Source: JBCCRH01 sp039208045 (GTDB taxonomy: Bacteria > Bacteroidota > Bacteroidia > Chitinophagales > Saprospiraceae). Taken from it: a stretch of DNA of 32,043 bases. A program made the translations under genes and the position numbers. A model generated the notes under the pieces. That model was not told where the DNA came from. It ran no database searches and saw nothing but the letters and a program-made list of their open reading frames with translations. Below are positions 29,884-32,043 of the stretch, piece after piece. Position 1 is the stretch's first letter; each line of letters starts with the position of its first letter. The DNA is taken from NCBI GenBank assembly GCA_039208045.1, contig JBCCRH010000011.1, forward strand, positions 1 to 32,043. The letters are read 5' to 3'.

Positions 29884-32043
29884 ATGAATCCACTTCGGAG
29901 TCTTTGCCTAGTCTTGATCTTGACGACGGCTACTTATGTGACCACTTCAGCCCAGTTTACTACACCAATCATTAAAGCCAATAAGCAGTATGAACTACAT
30001 GCCTATAATTTGGCCATTCAAACTTATTTACTTTCGCTGGACCGGCGTCCCAACAATTTGGATGCTATTGCTAAATTAGCGGACTGCTACTTCTACACCA
30101 ACCAGATGGAGCAGGCCGAAAGCCGCTACCGCGAATGGATCGAAAAGTCAAAGCAACAGCGCAAATCATTCGTTTCGGAGCCCCTCTTGCGTTTGGGTAA
30201 AACCCTAATCGCACTGGCGCGCTACGATGAAGCGAAGGAAGTCCTCCGAGCCTATCAGCAAAAAGATCCGGCCGAGAGTAATCGACTCTCTCAGGCATGT
30301 GATTTTGCAAAAACACAATTGGGAGTTCCTTCTTCCTACTTGGTGAGCAACGAGTTTATCAATTCGCCCTCCGCTGAATTTGGCGCGGCTTTCTTAGGCA
30401 ATCAAGTCGCCTTCTCTTCAGCCCGCACTGATATTCAGCGCACAAGTGCTGGCTGGACAGGCAAAGCGTACAATCAGTTGTTTCGCTCTCGTTTGGGTGC
30501 TAATGAGTTCTTAGACCCTCCAGTATTCCTGAAAAGTGGCTTAGAAAACGAGTACAATGTTGGCCCTCTCGCTTTTGCGCCCAATGGCGAATACGTGGTA
30601 TATACCAAAAATAATTTTACAGATGGTACCCGTCAGATTCCTTCTGCGGGGATGGAGCTATCGCTTCATATCGCACAGATTAGTTCTACTGGTCAGTGGG
30701 TGAACTCACGGCCTTACGCTTACAATGGTACGGATTATTCTACTGGCTTTCCTACCATCTCGCAGGATGGCGAAACGATGTACTTCGCTTCAGATCGTCC
30801 AGATGGCTTTGGAGGATTTGATATTTATGTGTCGTATCGGATGGGGAATACGTGGAGCGCTCCCGAAAACCTTGGGCCTATTGTGAATACGCCTGGAAAT
30901 GAGCTATCGCCTTATTTTCACAACCAAACCCTCTACTTTTCTTCTGATTGGCACCCTGGTTTTGGTGGTTTTGATGTGTTTAGAGCAGAACGTACCAATG
31001 GACGCTTCCTAAAGATTTATCACTTAGGTAATGCGGTCAATTCTCCACGTGATGACTATGGCTTTATTTTTGATGATTTCAAAAATATTGGTTATGTCAC
31101 TTCCAATCGACCTGGTGGAAAGGGGAATGAAGATATTTATAAGGTATTCCGCTCTGCCGATAATATTGTTATTCGCGTCAAAAATGCTTCCGATGGTCAA
31201 CCCTTGGAAGCTGCCATCGTAGATTTTTCAAGCTGTGGAGAGCAAGCTTTCCAAACAGATGCCAGTGGCTTATATAGTTTTCAGGCAGTTCAAGGTCTCA
31301 ACTGTCGGGTAGTGATCCGCAAGGAGGGGTACCTTTCTTCCACCCTTCAAGTGAGTACCGTAGGCCTTAATAATAGTCGTCGCTTAGAAGTATCACTCAC
31401 CAGACTAGGTGAAGAGTATCCAGGTAAAGTAGTCAGTGCACTCAATGGAGCTTCCATTGCTGGTGTAAAGGTCATTGCAGCCAATCTGCGTACCCAGAGC
31501 ACTGTAGAAACTTCTACCGATATGAATGGCGATTATGCGCTAGCCCTTTCGCCTAATACGCCTTATTCGATTCGCTTTTCTAGGCCTGGCTTTCTGGAAG
31601 CCAATATGAATGTACAGACAGGAGATGGACGTAATCGTTCTATTCTGAATATTGCCCGAATAACACCTACGACTACTACCGGCACGCCACCAGTAGACCC
31701 AAATCCGGGCACCACCCCTGTTACGCCATCACCCGGTGTTGGAGCAGGTTATGCGATACAAGTAGCGGCCATCGGCTCCCCTATGCTACAGTCGTTTAGT
31801 GACCTGGAGCCCTATGGGCAAGTCTATTATAAGCAAGAAGGCGGACGTTATAAAATTAGAGTGGGTGTATTTGACTCCCGCGACCGAGCTAGTGCGGTCT
31901 TGAATTCAGTGAAGCGCCAGGGCTATCGCGGAGCTTTCATTGTAGATGAAGTAGGCCAAGAAGCAGAAAAAGGCGGTGGCGTTACGAATCCGCCCGTTGC
32001 AGGAGGTAACAGCCGCTACAAGATTCAATTAGCCGCATACAGC
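29884..32043 (+). CDS. PorE-like TPR/PD40/carboxypeptidase-regulatory protein with SPOR domains, C-terminus beyond window
   Basis: The frame is open for 720 codons from ATG 29884 to the window end. A signal peptide (about residues 1-24, LCLVLILTTATYVTTSAQ) comes first. TPR-like helices follow at about 30-140 (KQYELHAYNLAIQTYLLSL, AKLADCYFYTNQMEQAESRY). PD40/WD40-like blades cover about 165-415 (PLAFAPNGEYVVYTK, YFASDRPDGFGGFDIY, LYFSSDWHPGFGGFDVF). Two carboxypeptidase-regulatory-like domains lie near 425-510 and 515-595. After a Thr/Pro linker comes a SPOR-like domain (YAIQVAAIG, RYKIRVGVFDSRDRASAVLNS; about 623-690), then the start of a second (RYKIQLAAYS). PorE and relatives in the T9SS have TPR-PD40-CRD-OmpA; here SPOR, also a peptidoglycan-binding fold, replaces the visible part. 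Attachment of the secretion machinery to the cell wall is inferred. Confidence 0.85.
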   Translation, partial: MNPLRSLCLVLILTTATYVTTSAQFTTPIIKANKQYELHAYNLAIQTYLLSLDRRPNNLDAIAKLADCYFYTNQMEQAESRYREWIEKSKQQRKSFVSEPLLRLGKTLIALARYDEAKEVLRAYQQKDPAESNRLSQACDFAKTQLGVPSSYLVSNEFINSPSAEFGAAFLGNQVAFSSARTDIQRTSAGWTGKAYNQLFRSRLGANEFLDPPVFLKSGLENEYNVGPLAFAPNGEYVVYTKNNFTDGTRQIPSAGMELSLHIAQISSTGQWVNSRPYAYNGTDYSTGFPTISQDGETMYFASDRPDGFGGFDIYVSYRMGNTWSAPENLGPIVNTPGNELSPYFHNQTLYFSSDWHPGFGGFDVFRAERTNGRFLKIYHLGNAVNSPRDDYGFIFDDFKNIGYVTSNRPGGKGNEDIYKVFRSADNIVIRVKNASDGQPLEAAIVDFSSCGEQAFQTDASGLYSFQAVQGLNCRVVIRKEGYLSSTLQVSTVGLNNSRRLEVSLTRLGEEYPGKVVSALNGASIAGVKVIAANLRTQSTVETSTDMNGDYALALSPNTPYSIRFSRPGFLEANMNVQTGDGRNRSILNIARITPTTTTGTPPVDPNPGTTPVTPSPGVGAGYAIQVAAIGSPMLQSFSDLEPYGQVYYKQEGGRYKIRVGVFDSRDRASAVLNSVKRQGYRGAFIVDEVGQEAEKGGGVTNPPVAGGNSRYKIQLAAYS

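Noticed and set aside
1..32043. CRISPR array, prophage, insertion sequence or tRNA/rRNA gene
   Set aside because: No regularly spaced direct repeats, transposase or phage genes, or RNA gene sequences were seen.

Overview
The window looks like chromosomal DNA of a Bacteroidota bacterium, probably of the Saprospiria (Lewinella/Haliscomenobacter-like). The evidence is a subtilase ending in a type IX secretion (T9SS) sorting domain after a GEVED domain, DUF6089 and DUF6268 outer-membrane barrels, a PorE-like TPR/PD40 envelope protein, near absence of Shine-Dalgarno sequences, and several promoters of the Bacteroidota type TTTG-N19-21-TAnnTTTG. No rRNA, tRNA, CRISPR array, prophage or insertion sequence was seen.

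Layout. 1-1803 (minus): a tight operon rluD, DUF1415 gene, and the start of a probable acyl-CoA reductase. 1887-3083 (plus): a Cys/Met-metabolism PLP enzyme, followed by a 347-bp convergent gap holding an orphan reading frame and an 18-bp palindrome. 3431-4066 (minus): a LON-substrate-binding-domain protein. 4172-9775 (plus): a very large alpha-2-macroglobulin-like lipoprotein with an intact CLEQ thioester motif. 9779-11113 (minus): ribH and a membrane-anchored TPR protein. 11252-14177 (plus): a Crp-family regulator and then a three-gene set (DUF6268 barrel, small membrane protein, NmrA-like oxidoreductase), with a palindrome placed as a class II activator site. 14384-15412 (minus): pdhA. 15545-16955 (plus): recF (TTG start) and a DUF721/DciA-like gene. 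17012-18694 (minus): a periplasmic subtilase with a very large insert. 18799-19671 (plus): a DUF6089 barrel. 19674-21764 (minus): a NitT/TauT-type ABC transporter (permease, ATPase) without its binding protein. 22090-22938 (plus): a SAM methyltransferase. 22931-25576 (minus): a double AAA+ ATPase of the CbbX type with a duplicated, unrecognised N-terminal domain. 25879-26997 (plus): a BioD-like/DRTGG P-loop protein. 26994-29627 (minus): the T9SS-secreted subtilase. 29884-end (plus): a PorE-like TPR/PD40/carboxypeptidase-regulatory protein that carries SPOR domains where OmpA would be expected.

Most genes are housekeeping or envelope genes. The most unusual signal is non-coding. Two intergenic elements about 162 bp long (20489-20651 and 25697-25857) share a central 55-bp core (47 of 55 identical by eye). 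Their outer arms are unrelated in sequence between the copies, yet in each copy the left arm is the inverted complement of the right arm. This is the pattern of a structure-conserved palindromic repeat family. In the first copy the element's outer end also supplies the stop codon of the ABC permease gene.
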